NCBI RefSeq assembly: GCF_900163565.1
Contig: NZ_FUHU01000041.1
Span: 40,935 to 104,934, forward strand
Direction of reading: 5' to 3'
Length of the DNA: 64,000 nucleotides
Source of the DNA: Agrococcus casei LMG 22410
GTDB taxonomy: Bacteria > Actinomycetota > Actinomycetes > Actinomycetales > Microbacteriaceae
Shown here: piece after piece, positions 31,960-39,988 of the stretch
Numbering within the stretch: the stretch's first letter is position 1
Layout of the letters: every line of letters begins with the position of its first letter
The notes under the pieces: model-generated
The model's database searches: none
What the model was told of the DNA's origin: nothing
What the model saw: only the letters and a program-made list of their open reading frames with translations
Position numbers and translations under genes: made by a program

Positions 31960-33388
31960 CGAGCGGCCTTTCTTCGGGGCGGGAGAACAGTCGCGGCCGC
32001 TGCCGCGATGCGAGCGCTGCGGCGAGAGTCACGCCGCCGATGCGCCCGATAAGCATAGTGAGGGACAGAAGGGCCTTGGCGGCAGTCGGCATGTCCTGGG
32101 AAGTGACGCCAGAAGACAGCCCGCACGTGGCGAAGGCGCTGATGACCTCGAAGAGCACGAGAGACAGAGGCTCCTTCGTGATGTGCAGCAGGAGGGTCGT
32201 CATGACCGCGACGATCGTCGCTCCCCACAGCGTGACAGAGACCGCCAGGCGAAGGATGTCGGGCGGAATGCGCTTGCCGAAGGCTTCCATGTCTCGACGG
32301 CCTCGCGCCTCCGCTATCGCTGCCAAGAATAGGATCGCCAGCGTCGTCACCTTTATGCCGCCGGCGGTCGACGCCGAACCTCCACCGATGAACATCAGCA
32401 TGTCAGTGATGAGCATCGATGACTGATTGAGGTTGGAGAGGTCGTGGAGCGCGAAGCCGCCAGAGCGCGTCATGGTCGACATGAACAGAGCCTGCAGAAC
32501 CTGCTGCCCGGGGTCGAGCGTGCCCCACGACTCGGAGTTGCCGAGCTCGAGCAGAAAGTAGACGAGGGCGCCGAGCACGAACAGGCCGGTGGCTCCGGTG
32601 ATCGTGAGCTTGACGTGCAGCGACCAGTGGCGCGGATTGCCGAGGTTTCGCAGCAGCACGAAGTAGACCGGAAAGCCCAGTGACCCGACGAAGACGCCGA
32701 GCATGAGCACCGAGAGCATCCAGGGGTCGGTCGCGTAGGGGGCCAGGCCGTCGACGGTGGGGCTGAAGCCCGAGTTCGTGAACGACATGAACGACCAGTA
32801 CGTGGCCTGGTAGAGCGCCTCGAGAAACGGAACCCCTTCGAGCAGGATGCGCGGCAGCAGCAGCAGCACCAGTGCGAATTCGAAGGTGAGCACGCTGATG
32901 ATCACAAGTCGAAGCAGCTGGCCGATGTCGCCGAGCCTGATCGCCTGTGACTCTGAGACGACACCGCCGCGGACGCGACTGACGTTCGTCTCGCTCGCGG
33001 CCATCAGGCGCTGCCTGAGCCCGAGTCTGCGTGCCACGACCATGCCGAGGAAGGATGTGAGCGTCAGCACGCCAACGCTGCCGACCTCGACGCCCACCAG
33101 TGTGAGCGCATCGCCGAAGGACGACCAGTGGGTTGCCATGTCGACCACCGACAACCCCGTGACGCAGACGACGCTCACTGCCGTGAACAGCGCATCCCAG
33201 AACGGAGTCGCCTGGCCGTCTGCCGCAGCCCACGGAGTCGCGAACAGCACGGCGAAGACCAGGTTGATCGCGGCGAACACCACGATCGCGAATCGAGCGG
33301 GGTACCTCGCCGCGAACGAGTTGATGCGGTCGAAGACGCTGGCATCGACGGCGACCTCGTGATTGCGGCTGCGGAGCTTGGCTGCCAC
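31952..33388 (-). CDS. ktrB: Ktr/Trk potassium uptake membrane subunit
   Basis: A 478-aa potassium transporter of the TrkH/KtrB family. The four pore-loop selectivity segments are visible as VCVTGLS, FTNSGFS, TRSGGFA and ATCGLSS, the MPM repeats being typical of KtrB rather than channel proteins. It is the first gene of a two-gene ktrBA operon, and the ATG at 33388 has AGGTGG upstream. Confidence 0.95.
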   Translation of the reverse strand: MAAKLRSRNHEVAVDASVFDRINSFAARYPARFAIVVFAAINLVFAVLFATPWAAADGQATPFWDALFTAVSVVCVTGLSVVDMATHWSSFGDALTLVGVEVGSVGVLTLTSFLGMVVARRLGLRQRLMAASETNVSRVRGGVVSESQAIRLGDIGQLLRLVIISVLTFEFALVLLLLPRILLEGVPFLEALYQATYWSFMSFTNSGFSPTVDGLAPYATDPWMLSVLMLGVFVGSLGFPVYFVLLRNLGNPRHWSLHVKLTITGATGLFVLGALVYFLLELGNSESWGTLDPGQQVLQALFMSTMTRSGGFALHDLSNLNQSSMLITDMLMFIGGGSASTAGGIKVTTLAILFLAAIAEARGRRDMEAFGKRIPPDILRLAVSVTLWGATIVAVMTTLLLHITKEPLSLVLFEVISAFATCGLSSGVTSQDMPTAAKALLSLTMLIGRIGGVTLAAALASRQRPRLFSRPEERPLVG

Positions 33389-33512
33389 CTCGTACCTTCT
33401 CTGCTGTGGGTGTGCTGGGCGCGCCTGATACTAGTCCTGTTTGAGGGCCTGCGGTGGGGGAGTTTTGCGTCTGTGTGCCCGCGAGCTGTGGAATCCTGCA
33501 AAGATGTGTGTC

Positions 33513-34031
33513 ATGCCTGACATCTTCGCTGTCGTCGCCGACCCCACTCGTCGCGAGATCCTCGACCTGCTGCTCGATCGTCGCGCCCGAAATGCTGAGG
33601 CGAGCGTGAGCGAGATCGTCGATGCGCTCGGCGTCACCCAGCCCACAGTCTCGAAGCACCTCAAGGTGCTGCGCGAGGCCGGGCTGGCGCTGGTGCGCGA
33701 AGACGGACAGCACCGCTACTACACGATCGACGTGCGACCGCTCGATGCGCTCGACGACTGGCTGATGCCCTTCATCTTCTCTGACGACGAAGAGCACGGC
33801 GAAGCGGCGCTCGGCGCAGCGGCGTTCGCGGCGTGGGCCGATGTGACGCAGCCTGTTCGCCAGGCGGCAGAGCAGGCGCGCACGCGAGCGGCAGCGGCCC
33901 GTGAAGCCGTGGAGCGTGTTGCCAACGACCCGAAGCCGTTCGGCCAGTCGGTCGGACGCCGTGCGGCAGACGTCGTGCACGGTGCGAAGACGCGGGTCCA
34001 GGATGCGCAGGGCAGGTTCGGGCGGCACTGA
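33513..34031 (+). CDS. ArsR/SmtB-type HTH regulator with C-terminal extension
   Basis: A 172-aa protein. Residues 1-95 form an ArsR-type winged helix: ADPTRREILDLLL, the recognition helix VTQPTVSKHLKVLREAGLA and the wing VREDGQHRYYTI. The remainder is an Ala-rich, probably helical extension. No Cys metal site is seen, so it is unlikely to be a classical metal sensor. ATG at 33513 was preferred over the ATG at 33504 because MPDIFAVVADPTRR matches the family start. Target unknown. Confidence 0.85.
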   Translation: MPDIFAVVADPTRREILDLLLDRRARNAEASVSEIVDALGVTQPTVSKHLKVLREAGLALVREDGQHRYYTIDVRPLDALDDWLMPFIFSDDEEHGEAALGAAAFAAWADVTQPVRQAAEQARTRAAAAREAVERVANDPKPFGQSVGRRAADVVHGAKTRVQDAQGRFGRH

Positions 34032-34174
34032 GCGTTCTGTGCGGGGCCGGGCAGTGGGCATCCGACAGGCCCGAATGCGCGCTGGGCACGATATCCTGTA
34101 ACATTACGAGAGTGACTTTTTCGCGGCGTACGGCCGCAGCCGTCCACGCACGAAATTAGAAGGTGAGGAACCAT

Positions 34175-34273
34175 ATGGGTTCTGTAGTCAAGAAGCGTCG
34201 CAAGCGCATGTCGAAGAAGAAGCACCGCAAGATGCTTCGCAAGACGCGCCACCAGCGCCGCAACAAGAAGTAG
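34175..34273 (+). CDS. bS22-like small basic ribosomal protein (AURKAIP1/COX24 motif)
   Basis: A 32-aa, almost entirely basic protein, MGSVVKKRRKRMSKKKH followed by RKMLRKTRHQRRNKK, closely matching the actinobacterial mini-protein bS22 seen in mycobacterial 30S subunits. It is preceded by GGTGAGGAA (RBS, 7 nt) and followed by a clear terminator, so it has its own transcript. Too short for usual gene finders, but unmistakable by its K/R composition and start. Confidence 0.92.
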   Translation: MGSVVKKRRKRMSKKKHRKMLRKTRHQRRNKK

Positions 34274-34283
34274 AGCTTCTGCA

Positions 34284-34316
34284 AGACGCCCCGGAGAGAT
34301 CCGGGGCGTCTTCTTT
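34284..34316 (+). terminator. Terminator after the bS22 gene
   Basis: AGACGCCCCGG / CCGGGGCGTCT with a 6-nt loop followed by TCTTTGTG. Confidence 0.9.
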
Positions 34317-34340
34317 GTGTGCGGGACTGGGGTGCTGGGT

Positions 34341-34424
34341 CTGCCGAAATGCTTGCTTCTGCCGAAACGCTTGCAGTCTGCAAGCACTTCGGCAGATTCT
34401 GCCGGTTTCCAAGCATTTCGGCAG
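34341..34424. repeat. Nested inverted repeats built from a CTGCCGAAATGCTTG unit
   Basis: Outer arms 34341-34355 and 34410-34424 are exact 15-bp complements; inner arms 34359-34376 and 34378-34395 (18 nt, two mismatches) repeat the same CTGCCGAA-GCTTGC phrase. Four copies of one ~16-bp unit thus alternate in orientation. It cannot be a simple terminator because the stem is branched and lacks a T-run. Confidence 0.8.
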
Positions 34425-34451
34425 GTTGTGCAGGCGGAGCATTCGGCGCCG

Positions 34452-34640
34452 CAGTCGAGCGCCGAGGCGGTCAAGTGGCGCTTGACGAGGCCCTCGGCTG
34501 CTAATTGCCTCCAGCAGGTGTCGACGTCTCCTCTGATCATGTGTACCGCGGTGCTGGTTCTCGCGATGACGTTTCGGGCACAGCTGTCACTGCGCTTCGC
34601 GGTGGGCTCGATGCGTACACGACCGCAAGGAGGAGCTTGA
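34452..34640 (+). pseudogene. Apparent remnant of a permease gene like the one at 35147
   Basis: In this frame the peptide contains QQVSTSPLIMCTAVLVLAMTF, which lines up with QQVSRAALITWGAVLLL and VPVMGF of the permease at 35147; the DNA also matches, for example CAGCAGGTGTCGA in both. It has no own start, is frameshifted upstream and stops after ~63 codons. Most simply a truncated duplicate of the permease 5' end. Confidence 0.5.
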
Positions 34641-34683
34641 AGCGCGCCGATAAACGAACACTAGAAAAGTTATCACTTATCTG

Positions 34684-34712
34684 TTGCTTTTTACTCATAT
34701 AGCACTTACCCT
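34684..34712 (+). promoter_or_regulatory. Candidate promoter of the secreted-protein locus
   Basis: TTGCTT (34684-34689), a 17-bp spacer and TACCCT (34707-34712) lie about 35 bp before the ATG at 34748, in the most AT-rich part of the region. Confidence 0.45.
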
Positions 34713-34747
34713 GAATTCGTCCATGGGGATTCAACAAAAGGAATACC

Positions 34748-35140
34748 ATGAAGAAGAAGATTCTGGTGGCCGCCGCGCTTGCGGCATCGCTCATGTTTGC
34801 TAGCGCCCCGGCGTACGCAGGAACCGCGTATTCGTCGTTCAGCAACACGCTGCCCAACCTGCAGCAACCTCGGTTTATTGGAAGTCAGACGAAGACTTAC
34901 TCGAGCATGCCTGGAAACGTTCACATCACGAACGTTGGTTCCAACTACACCGTCAACGTGAAGCTGAGAAAGAGCAACACATTTCAGTACGGCACTGAAG
35001 TCAAGGGCCTGGATGACGGTCAGTCGGCACAGCTTCAGAATTCTTTCTCCGCTGGTACGACCAACCTAGGGGTGACTTTGACCAACAGCACATGGACTTA
35101 TGTCACTGTTGCGATCAGTGGCTCTTGGAGAACCAACTAG
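34748..35140 (+). CDS. Secreted 130-aa protein of unknown family
   Basis: MKKKILVAAALAASLMFAS followed by APAYA-G is a textbook Sec signal peptide with an AxA cleavage site, leaving a ~105-residue mature protein. The mature part has no Cys, many Ser/Thr/Asn, a repeated aromatic motif (AYSSFS, TYSSMP) and ends in TWTYVTVAISGSWRTN, suggesting beta strands. AAAAGGA lies 6 nt upstream. I do not recognise a family; it lacks the lactococcin 972 motifs. Immediate neighbours are three membrane proteins and an ABC ATPase, so it is likely exported, sensed or neutralised by them. Base composition is less GC-rich than the surrounding genes. Confidence 0.85.
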   Translation: MKKKILVAAALAASLMFASAPAYAGTAYSSFSNTLPNLQQPRFIGSQTKTYSSMPGNVHITNVGSNYTVNVKLRKSNTFQYGTEVKGLDDGQSAQLQNSFSAGTTNLGVTLTNSTWTYVTVAISGSWRTN

Positions 35141-35146
35141 CGATCG

Positions 35147-35983
35147 ATGGTAAACGAGGCGAAAGTGAGCGTCCGAGGTGCACGAGTGGAGGCGTTTCGG
35201 ACGCTCACCTACGCATTTCGCCAGCAGGTGTCGAGGGCTGCTCTAATCACATGGGGCGCGGTTCTGCTGCTGGTTCCCGTAATGGGCTTTTTGGGCACAG
35301 GCAACACGGCATTCCGCGACGGCCTCGATGTGTTCTCTTCGGTGATGACGAGCCCGGCCATGCTGGTGTTCCCGCTGCTCGTGCTCTTCGCCAGTGGGTT
35401 GCCGCTGCTCGCAGAGACGCAAAACCGTTTCGCATACCAGCAGGCCTACAGGTCGGGGCGCGGGCTGTTTGTGACCTCGAGGCTGCTGGCGGCCGGTGTG
35501 ATGAGCTTCGCCTTCTGGGCGCTGCTGACATTCGGGGTGTTCGTCGCAGCGTTCTACCTGTGGGAACCCGTGAGCGGGCTTCGCTTCATGCCTGAGGTGT
35601 ACAACGAAGTCGTGCCGGCCCAGCAGAGGGTCACGTACTCGCAGTGGCTTGTCGGCGGTGAGCTGGCCTACGGATTGCAGTATTCGGCGCTGGTCGGCGC
35701 CGCGGCTGGTCTGATCGCTGTTCTGACTGCGTCTGCGATCCTGCTGATTCCGAATCCGTTTGCGGCATCGACGATCGTCACCGCGCTGTACTTCGTGCAG
35801 TCGATCACGGCGGCGCTCGCGGATACACCTTGGACGAGCATCACCTATGCCATCTTCCCGTTCGGCCTTGTGCAAGTACCCATAGCAGCCACCGCCTTGC
35901 CGTGGCTGTCACTTCTCGGCCTCTCGATTGCCGCGGTCGTCTTCGTCGAGGTGAGCCGCGCATCCATGCGATCGCTGCAATGA
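35147..35983 (+). CDS. ABC-2-like membrane protein, first of three
   Basis: A 278-aa protein with about six membrane helices (roughly 27-47, 62-84, 108-132, 183-203, 210-230 and 245-265). No catalytic motif, consistent with an ABC permease. ATG at 35147 follows the secreted protein by 6 bp without a site of its own; GTG at 35165 after GAGGCGAAA is an in-frame alternative. The stop overlaps the next start (ATGA). A degenerate relative of its 5' end lies upstream at 34452. Confidence 0.75.
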   Translation: MVNEAKVSVRGARVEAFRTLTYAFRQQVSRAALITWGAVLLLVPVMGFLGTGNTAFRDGLDVFSSVMTSPAMLVFPLLVLFASGLPLLAETQNRFAYQQAYRSGRGLFVTSRLLAAGVMSFAFWALLTFGVFVAAFYLWEPVSGLRFMPEVYNEVVPAQQRVTYSQWLVGGELAYGLQYSALVGAAAGLIAVLTASAILLIPNPFAASTIVTALYFVQSITAALADTPWTSITYAIFPFGLVQVPIAATALPWLSLLGLSIAAVVFVEVSRASMRSLQ

Positions 35984-36663
35984 CGCTGTTGCGCGGTGCC
36001 ATCGGATGCTGGGTGCTGCTCTGCACTTTTGGGTACACGCTGTTCGGATCATTGGTGATCGGTGCTTCGCCGTCTGCATCAGCGGTCTCGCTGCCGCAGG
36101 CTATGAGCGACCTGCACCTGACGCTGTTCGGCATGGTGCCTGCATGGGTCATCCTGCTGGGCGCCGAGGCAGACGCAGGCGCAGACGACCAGCGTCTAGT
36201 GCGATTCGGCTCGCGGTCACGAGCACTGATGGCTGAATCGCCCAGGCTGGTGCTGACTGGTCTGTGCCTTGCGCTGCTCATGACTGCGGGAGCGGCTGCC
36301 GGGCTTGCTGTGGCGACGGGTCGGGTCACCGCAGACCTCTTGGAGCTCGGCTACGTGACGATGACCCAGACATTCGCGTTCGCTGCAGTTGCCATGATCA
36401 TGCGGCTCGCGGCGCTGCTTGTGGTCGCGAGGGTCCGCGCCGACGTTTGGGCCGGCATCGGACTGTGGTTCGTGAGCGTTGTCATGATCCTGGGTGTCTC
36501 CGAAGCCGCGTGGTGGTCGCCTGTGGGCATCATCGTCGCAAAGTTCACGGACGACGGTCCTGACCTCTCAGCTCCTGGAGTCTCTACCTGCATCGGTGCG
36601 GTGGTCGTCGCATCCGCCGCGATCCGTGACCGCTGGGAGGTGCACCGATGGCTCCTGCGCTGA
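35980..36663 (+). CDS. Membrane protein, second of three
   Basis: A 227-aa protein with about six hydrophobic segments and no recognised motif. It begins in the ATGA overlap with the previous gene and its end overlaps the next gene by 16 bases, indicating translational coupling. Probably a permease component paired with the ABC ATPase downstream. Confidence 0.75.
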   Translation: MTLLRGAIGCWVLLCTFGYTLFGSLVIGASPSASAVSLPQAMSDLHLTLFGMVPAWVILLGAEADAGADDQRLVRFGSRSRALMAESPRLVLTGLCLALLMTAGAAAGLAVATGRVTADLLELGYVTMTQTFAFAAVAMIMRLAALLVVARVRADVWAGIGLWFVSVVMILGVSEAAWWSPVGIIVAKFTDDGPDLSAPGVSTCIGAVVVASAAIRDRWEVHRWLLR

Positions 36664-37313
36664 CCCCTCGCCTCTCGTGGACGATGATGCTGGTCGTATT
36701 CCTGCTCATTGCGGGCGGCGAGCTGTACGGAGCCATGCAGCAGCTCGAATGGCCGCTGCATCTGACGGGGCAGGTGCAGCTGCTGGTTCCTCGGCTGGCA
36801 AGCCTCGCTTGGGAGCTGCTCTATGTGTACTGGTTTCTGGCGAGGCTCACCGAAGCCGATCGCGGCAGACGCGCCCTTGAGCTGACCCGCCATGGGTCAA
36901 CAGTGAGGTGGCTGTCAGTCACGATGTTGCGAGAGCTGCCGTACGCTGCCGCCTTCGCGTTCGGGTCAGGAGCCTTGGCTGTATTGCTGCGGAGACTGAT
37001 GAGCGGCGAATGGGGCGGTGCGCATGCCGCGGCGGCACTGGTCGGCTCGAGCCTCGGACTCCTGCAGGTGCTGGTCGACGTGGTGCTGGTCATGACCGCA
37101 GTCGCTCTGCTTCGATGGGAGCACACGGCAGTTCTCCTGCTGGCCGGTGTCGCCCTGCTCGGTTTCCTCCGCCTGCAGCTGCCGACCCCCTTTCAGAACT
37201 TCGGTGTCGCGCTGCCTCCGGCGGTCGTGCCGACCATCCTCGTGCTGATCGCGCTCGGCGCGGCCATGATCCTCATTCTCACCATGTACGGAAAGCGAGC
37301 AGACGTTGACTGA
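36648..37313 (+). CDS. Membrane protein, third of three
   Basis: A 221-aa protein with about six membrane helices, the last near the C-terminus followed by YGKRADVD. It has the size and topology of an ABC-2 permease. Its last 8 bases overlap the TTG start of the ATPase gene. Confidence 0.75.
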   Translation: MAPALTPRLSWTMMLVVFLLIAGGELYGAMQQLEWPLHLTGQVQLLVPRLASLAWELLYVYWFLARLTEADRGRRALELTRHGSTVRWLSVTMLRELPYAAAFAFGSGALAVLLRRLMSGEWGGAHAAAALVGSSLGLLQVLVDVVLVMTAVALLRWEHTAVLLLAGVALLGFLRLQLPTPFQNFGVALPPAVVPTILVLIALGAAMILILTMYGKRADVD

Positions 37314-37947
37314 CACCGTTGTTGAACTTGCAGATGTGACCAAGAAGCTGGGGCACCACGAGGTGCTGCGCGGCGCGTCGATAGCTGTCAAGCGTGCGAC
37401 CTCCTATGCCATCGTCGGCGCCAATGGCAGCGGAAAATCCGTGCTGCTTCGGCACCTGTGCGGCCTCATGCTCCCATCGGGCGGAACTGTGAGGTTCGCG
37501 CCCGAGTTCATGGGCGGAGGCCGGAGGTTTCCCGACAGATTCGGGGTCATGATCGATGGTCCGGCTTACGTTGCCGGATTCAGCGCCATGAAGAACCTCA
37601 CGGCTCTTGCCGCCATCCGCAAGCGTGCCTCGAAGGCGGACTGCGCGAAGATGCTCGAGCAGCTGGGGCTTGACGCCAGCAGTCGCAAAGCGGCACGAAC
37701 ATTCTCGCTCGGGATGAAGCAGAAGCTCGGCTTGGCCCAAGCGATGATCGAGCAGCCCGAAGTGCTGATTCTCGATGAGCCCTTCAATGCCCTCGACGCT
37801 GAGAGCGTGCAGATGCTGACTGCGTTGCTCGATGAGTTCCGAGCCGGCGGCGGAACTGTCGTGTTCACGAGCCACCGCGGAGAAGACATCGACGCGATCG
37901 CCGACGAAGTGCACGAGCTCGACGGTGGGGCGCTCACGAAGGCGTGA
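37306..37947 (+). CDS. ABC transporter ATP-binding protein
   Basis: A 213-aa nucleotide-binding subunit. Walker A GANGSGKS (about residue 38), signature FSLGMKQKLGLAQAM, Walker B VLILDEPFNAL and the switch His in VFTSHRGED are all intact, so the transporter can be active. The DEPFNAL form is typical of drug/bacteriocin-type exporters. Start is TTG at 37306, overlapping the previous stop. It forms the last gene of the five-gene locus that begins with the secreted protein. Confidence 0.93.
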   Translation: MTDTVVELADVTKKLGHHEVLRGASIAVKRATSYAIVGANGSGKSVLLRHLCGLMLPSGGTVRFAPEFMGGGRRFPDRFGVMIDGPAYVAGFSAMKNLTALAAIRKRASKADCAKMLEQLGLDASSRKAARTFSLGMKQKLGLAQAMIEQPEVLILDEPFNALDAESVQMLTALLDEFRAGGGTVVFTSHRGEDIDAIADEVHELDGGALTKA

Positions 37948-37969
37948 CTGGCATGTCAGACCTGCGCCG

Positions 37970-37975
37970 TACAGT
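37970..37975 (+). promoter_or_regulatory. -10-like box of the glutaredoxin gene
   Basis: TACAGT 6 nt before the ATG at 37982; no Shine-Dalgarno. Confidence 0.45.
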
Positions 37976-37981
37976 GGAGCC

Positions 37982-38242
37982 ATGCTGAAGCTCACGCTCT
38001 ACTCGAAGCCCGACTGCCACCTGTGCGAAGAGGCTCGCGACAGCATCGATGCGGTCGTGGCCGAGTTCGAAAGTCGCGTCGCGATCGACGAGATCGACAT
38101 CACGACCGACCCGCAGCTGCAGCGCCAGTACGGCGAAGAGATTCCTGTGGTGTTCGTCGGCGAACGACGACACAGCCAGTGGCACGTCGACGCAGGCCGC
38201 CTGCGCGACCGAATCCGCGCATCCCTCGACGAGAACAGCTGA
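37982..38242 (+). CDS. Glutaredoxin-family protein (DUF836-like)
   Basis: An 86-aa thioredoxin-fold protein with the redox motif KPDCHLCEEA (C-x2-C at about residue 12) and the cis-Pro region EEIPVVFVGE. Such proteins are thiol reductants; mycothiol or mycoredoxin coupling is possible in actinobacteria. The stop TGA shares its A with the ATG of the next gene. Confidence 0.9.
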   Translation: MLKLTLYSKPDCHLCEEARDSIDAVVAEFESRVAIDEIDITTDPQLQRQYGEEIPVVFVGERRHSQWHVDAGRLRDRIRASLDENS

Positions 38243-38712
38243 TGCCCCAGATCAAGCACGAGGTGTACGTGCCGGTCCCGCCCGACGTCGCGTTTGCCGT
38301 GTCGCAGACGACCGGCGAGGTGCGACTGCGCTGGGACCCGTTTGTGAAGGTGCAGCATCTGCTTGACGGTGCCGAGCGGCCGGGCAAGGGCGTGCGAACC
38401 TTCACGAAGTCGCGCGAAGGGCTTCGGATGGTCTCGAAGTACGTCTCGTACAACCCGCCCACCAACGTCGGCATGACGATGCTGAAAGGGCCGTGGTTTC
38501 TGCAGACCTTCGGCGGCGGCTGGCGGTTCGCGCCCGAGGGCGACGGCACGCGCGCGGTCTGGAAGTACACGTTCACCGTCAAGCCCGCTTGGCTGCGGCG
38601 CATCGCCGACCCGATCGGAACCCGCATGCTCGGGCGCGACATCGAGCAGCGCATCACTGCGTTCGCTGCGGCATGCCGCGACCCCGAAGTGCTCGCCGCC
38701 GTGCGCGAATGA
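38242..38712 (+). CDS. SRPBCC-fold protein
   Basis: A 156-aa protein of the START/polyketide-cyclase-like (SRPBCC) fold. It begins KHEVYVPVPPDVAFAVSQTT, has a WDPFVKVQHLLDG segment and ends in a helix with LGRDIEQRITAF, as in coenzyme-binding or lipid-carrying members. Ligand unknown. It starts in a one-base overlap with the glutaredoxin-like gene, so the two are cotranscribed. Confidence 0.85.
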   Translation: MPQIKHEVYVPVPPDVAFAVSQTTGEVRLRWDPFVKVQHLLDGAERPGKGVRTFTKSREGLRMVSKYVSYNPPTNVGMTMLKGPWFLQTFGGGWRFAPEGDGTRAVWKYTFTVKPAWLRRIADPIGTRMLGRDIEQRITAFAAACRDPEVLAAVRE

Positions 38713-38733
38713 GGTTGGTGGCATGATCTAGGT

Positions 38734-39918
38734 ATGGATCACGATGCCAACGACGCCCTCCACCCAGACACGCTCGCGGTGCACGCAGGCCGTGCCGACC
38801 TCGAAGAGCTCGGCGTGCACGCGCTGCCGATCGACCTCTCGACGACGAACCCGCTGACCGACATCGACAGCGGCGGTGAATCGTACGAGCGGCTCGCTGG
38901 CGGAGGCTCGCTCGCTGAAGGCGCATCTCCGGTCTATCAGCGGCTCTGGAACCCCACCACCGCCCGCTACGAAGAAGCACTGGCGACACTCGAGGGCGCG
39001 GATGCGGCGGTCGCCTTCTCGTCGGGAATGGCAGCCATCACGGCGGTCATCATGGCCGCTGCGCAAGAGGGCAAGCGTCACGTCGTGGCTCTGCGCCCGA
39101 TCTACGGCGGCACCGACTACATCCTCGCCAAGCAGCTGCTCGGCACGACCACGACCTACGTCACGAGCGTTGACGAGATCAGCGCGGCGATCACCGACGA
39201 GACCGGCATCGTCATCGCCGAGACGCCCGCGAACCCCACACTCGAGCTGACGAGCCTCGACGAGCTCGTGGCGGCAGCTGGCTCGGTGCCGCTCGCGATC
39301 GACAACACCTTCGCGACTCCTGTGCTGCAGCAGCCCCTCAGCCACGGAGCAGCCTTCTCGATCCACTCGGCGACCAAGTACATCGGCGGCCACGGAGACG
39401 TGCTGGGCGGCATCGTCGCAACTGACGACGCCTGGGCGACGCGCATCCGCGGAATCCGTGCACTGACCGGCGCACTGTCGCACCCCCTCGCCTCGTACCT
39501 CTCGCACCGCGGCCTCTCGACGCTTCCGCTGCGAGTGCGGCAGCAGCAGGCGAACGCGCAGGCGCTCGCGGATGCGCTGGTCGCCATGCCCGGCGTCGAG
39601 AAGGTCATGTACCCCGGGCTCGCAGAGTGCGACCCCAAGGGTCTCGTGGGCACACAGATGTCAGGACCGGGCTCGATGATGGCCATAGACGTCGGCTCGT
39701 TCGAGCGCGCGGCTCACGTGGCCCAGTCGACCAAGCTCTTCACCCACGCGGTGTCGCTCGGCGGCGTAGACAGCCTGGTGCAGCACCCGGCCTCGCTCAC
39801 CCACCGCCCGGTCGCCGCAGAGGCCAAGCCGAACGCCGGCGTGCTGCGGCTCTCGATCGGGCTCGAGAACGCTGACGATCTGATCGCCGACCTGCGTCAG
39901 GCGCTCGCCAGCGCGTAG
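38734..39918 (+). CDS. Cys/Met-metabolism PLP-dependent enzyme
   Basis: A 394-aa fold-type I enzyme of the cystathionine gamma-synthase / gamma-lyase family. The PLP lysine lies in SIHSATKYIGGHGDVLGG (about residue 210), the Asp pair in AIDNTFATPVLQQP and the RYEEALATLEGADAAVAFSSGMAA segment are present. It could act as cystathionine gamma-synthase, O-acetylhomoserine sulfhydrylase or methionine gamma-lyase; the sequence alone does not decide. It is monocistronic and ends in a long bidirectional palindrome. Confidence 0.93.
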   Translation: MDHDANDALHPDTLAVHAGRADLEELGVHALPIDLSTTNPLTDIDSGGESYERLAGGGSLAEGASPVYQRLWNPTTARYEEALATLEGADAAVAFSSGMAAITAVIMAAAQEGKRHVVALRPIYGGTDYILAKQLLGTTTTYVTSVDEISAAITDETGIVIAETPANPTLELTSLDELVAAAGSVPLAIDNTFATPVLQQPLSHGAAFSIHSATKYIGGHGDVLGGIVATDDAWATRIRGIRALTGALSHPLASYLSHRGLSTLPLRVRQQQANAQALADALVAMPGVEKVMYPGLAECDPKGLVGTQMSGPGSMMAIDVGSFERAAHVAQSTKLFTHAVSLGGVDSLVQHPASLTHRPVAAEAKPNAGVLRLSIGLENADDLIADLRQALASA

Positions 39919-39923
39919 TCGCA

Positions 39924-39972
39924 AGATGGAAAAGTCCCGCTGAGATGGCATCTCAACGGGACTTTTCCATCT
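39924..39972. terminator. 24-bp palindrome, bidirectional terminator
   Basis: Arms AGATGGAAAAGTCCCG...GAGATG and CATCTC...CGGGACTTTTCCATCT, one mismatch, 1-nt centre. TTTTCC lies at the stem end on both strands. It is a near-duplicate of the palindrome at 40425. Confidence 0.8.
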
Positions 39973-39988
39973 CGCGGGCGCCTGAAGC

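Larger units (their letters stand above)
34274..34747. other. 474-bp stretch at the left edge of the secreted-protein locus
   Basis: It holds the bS22 terminator, a nested palindrome (34341-34424), an apparent remnant of an ABC permease gene (34452-34640) and a promoter region for the secreted protein. The last ~100 bp are notably AT-rich compared with the rest of the window. Confidence 0.75.

Noticed and set aside
34748..37947. Assignment as a lactococcin 972 type bacteriocin locus
   Set aside because: Gene order is similar, but the secreted protein lacks the conserved Trp/Gly-rich N-terminal and His-rich motifs of that family, so the name would be an over-claim.
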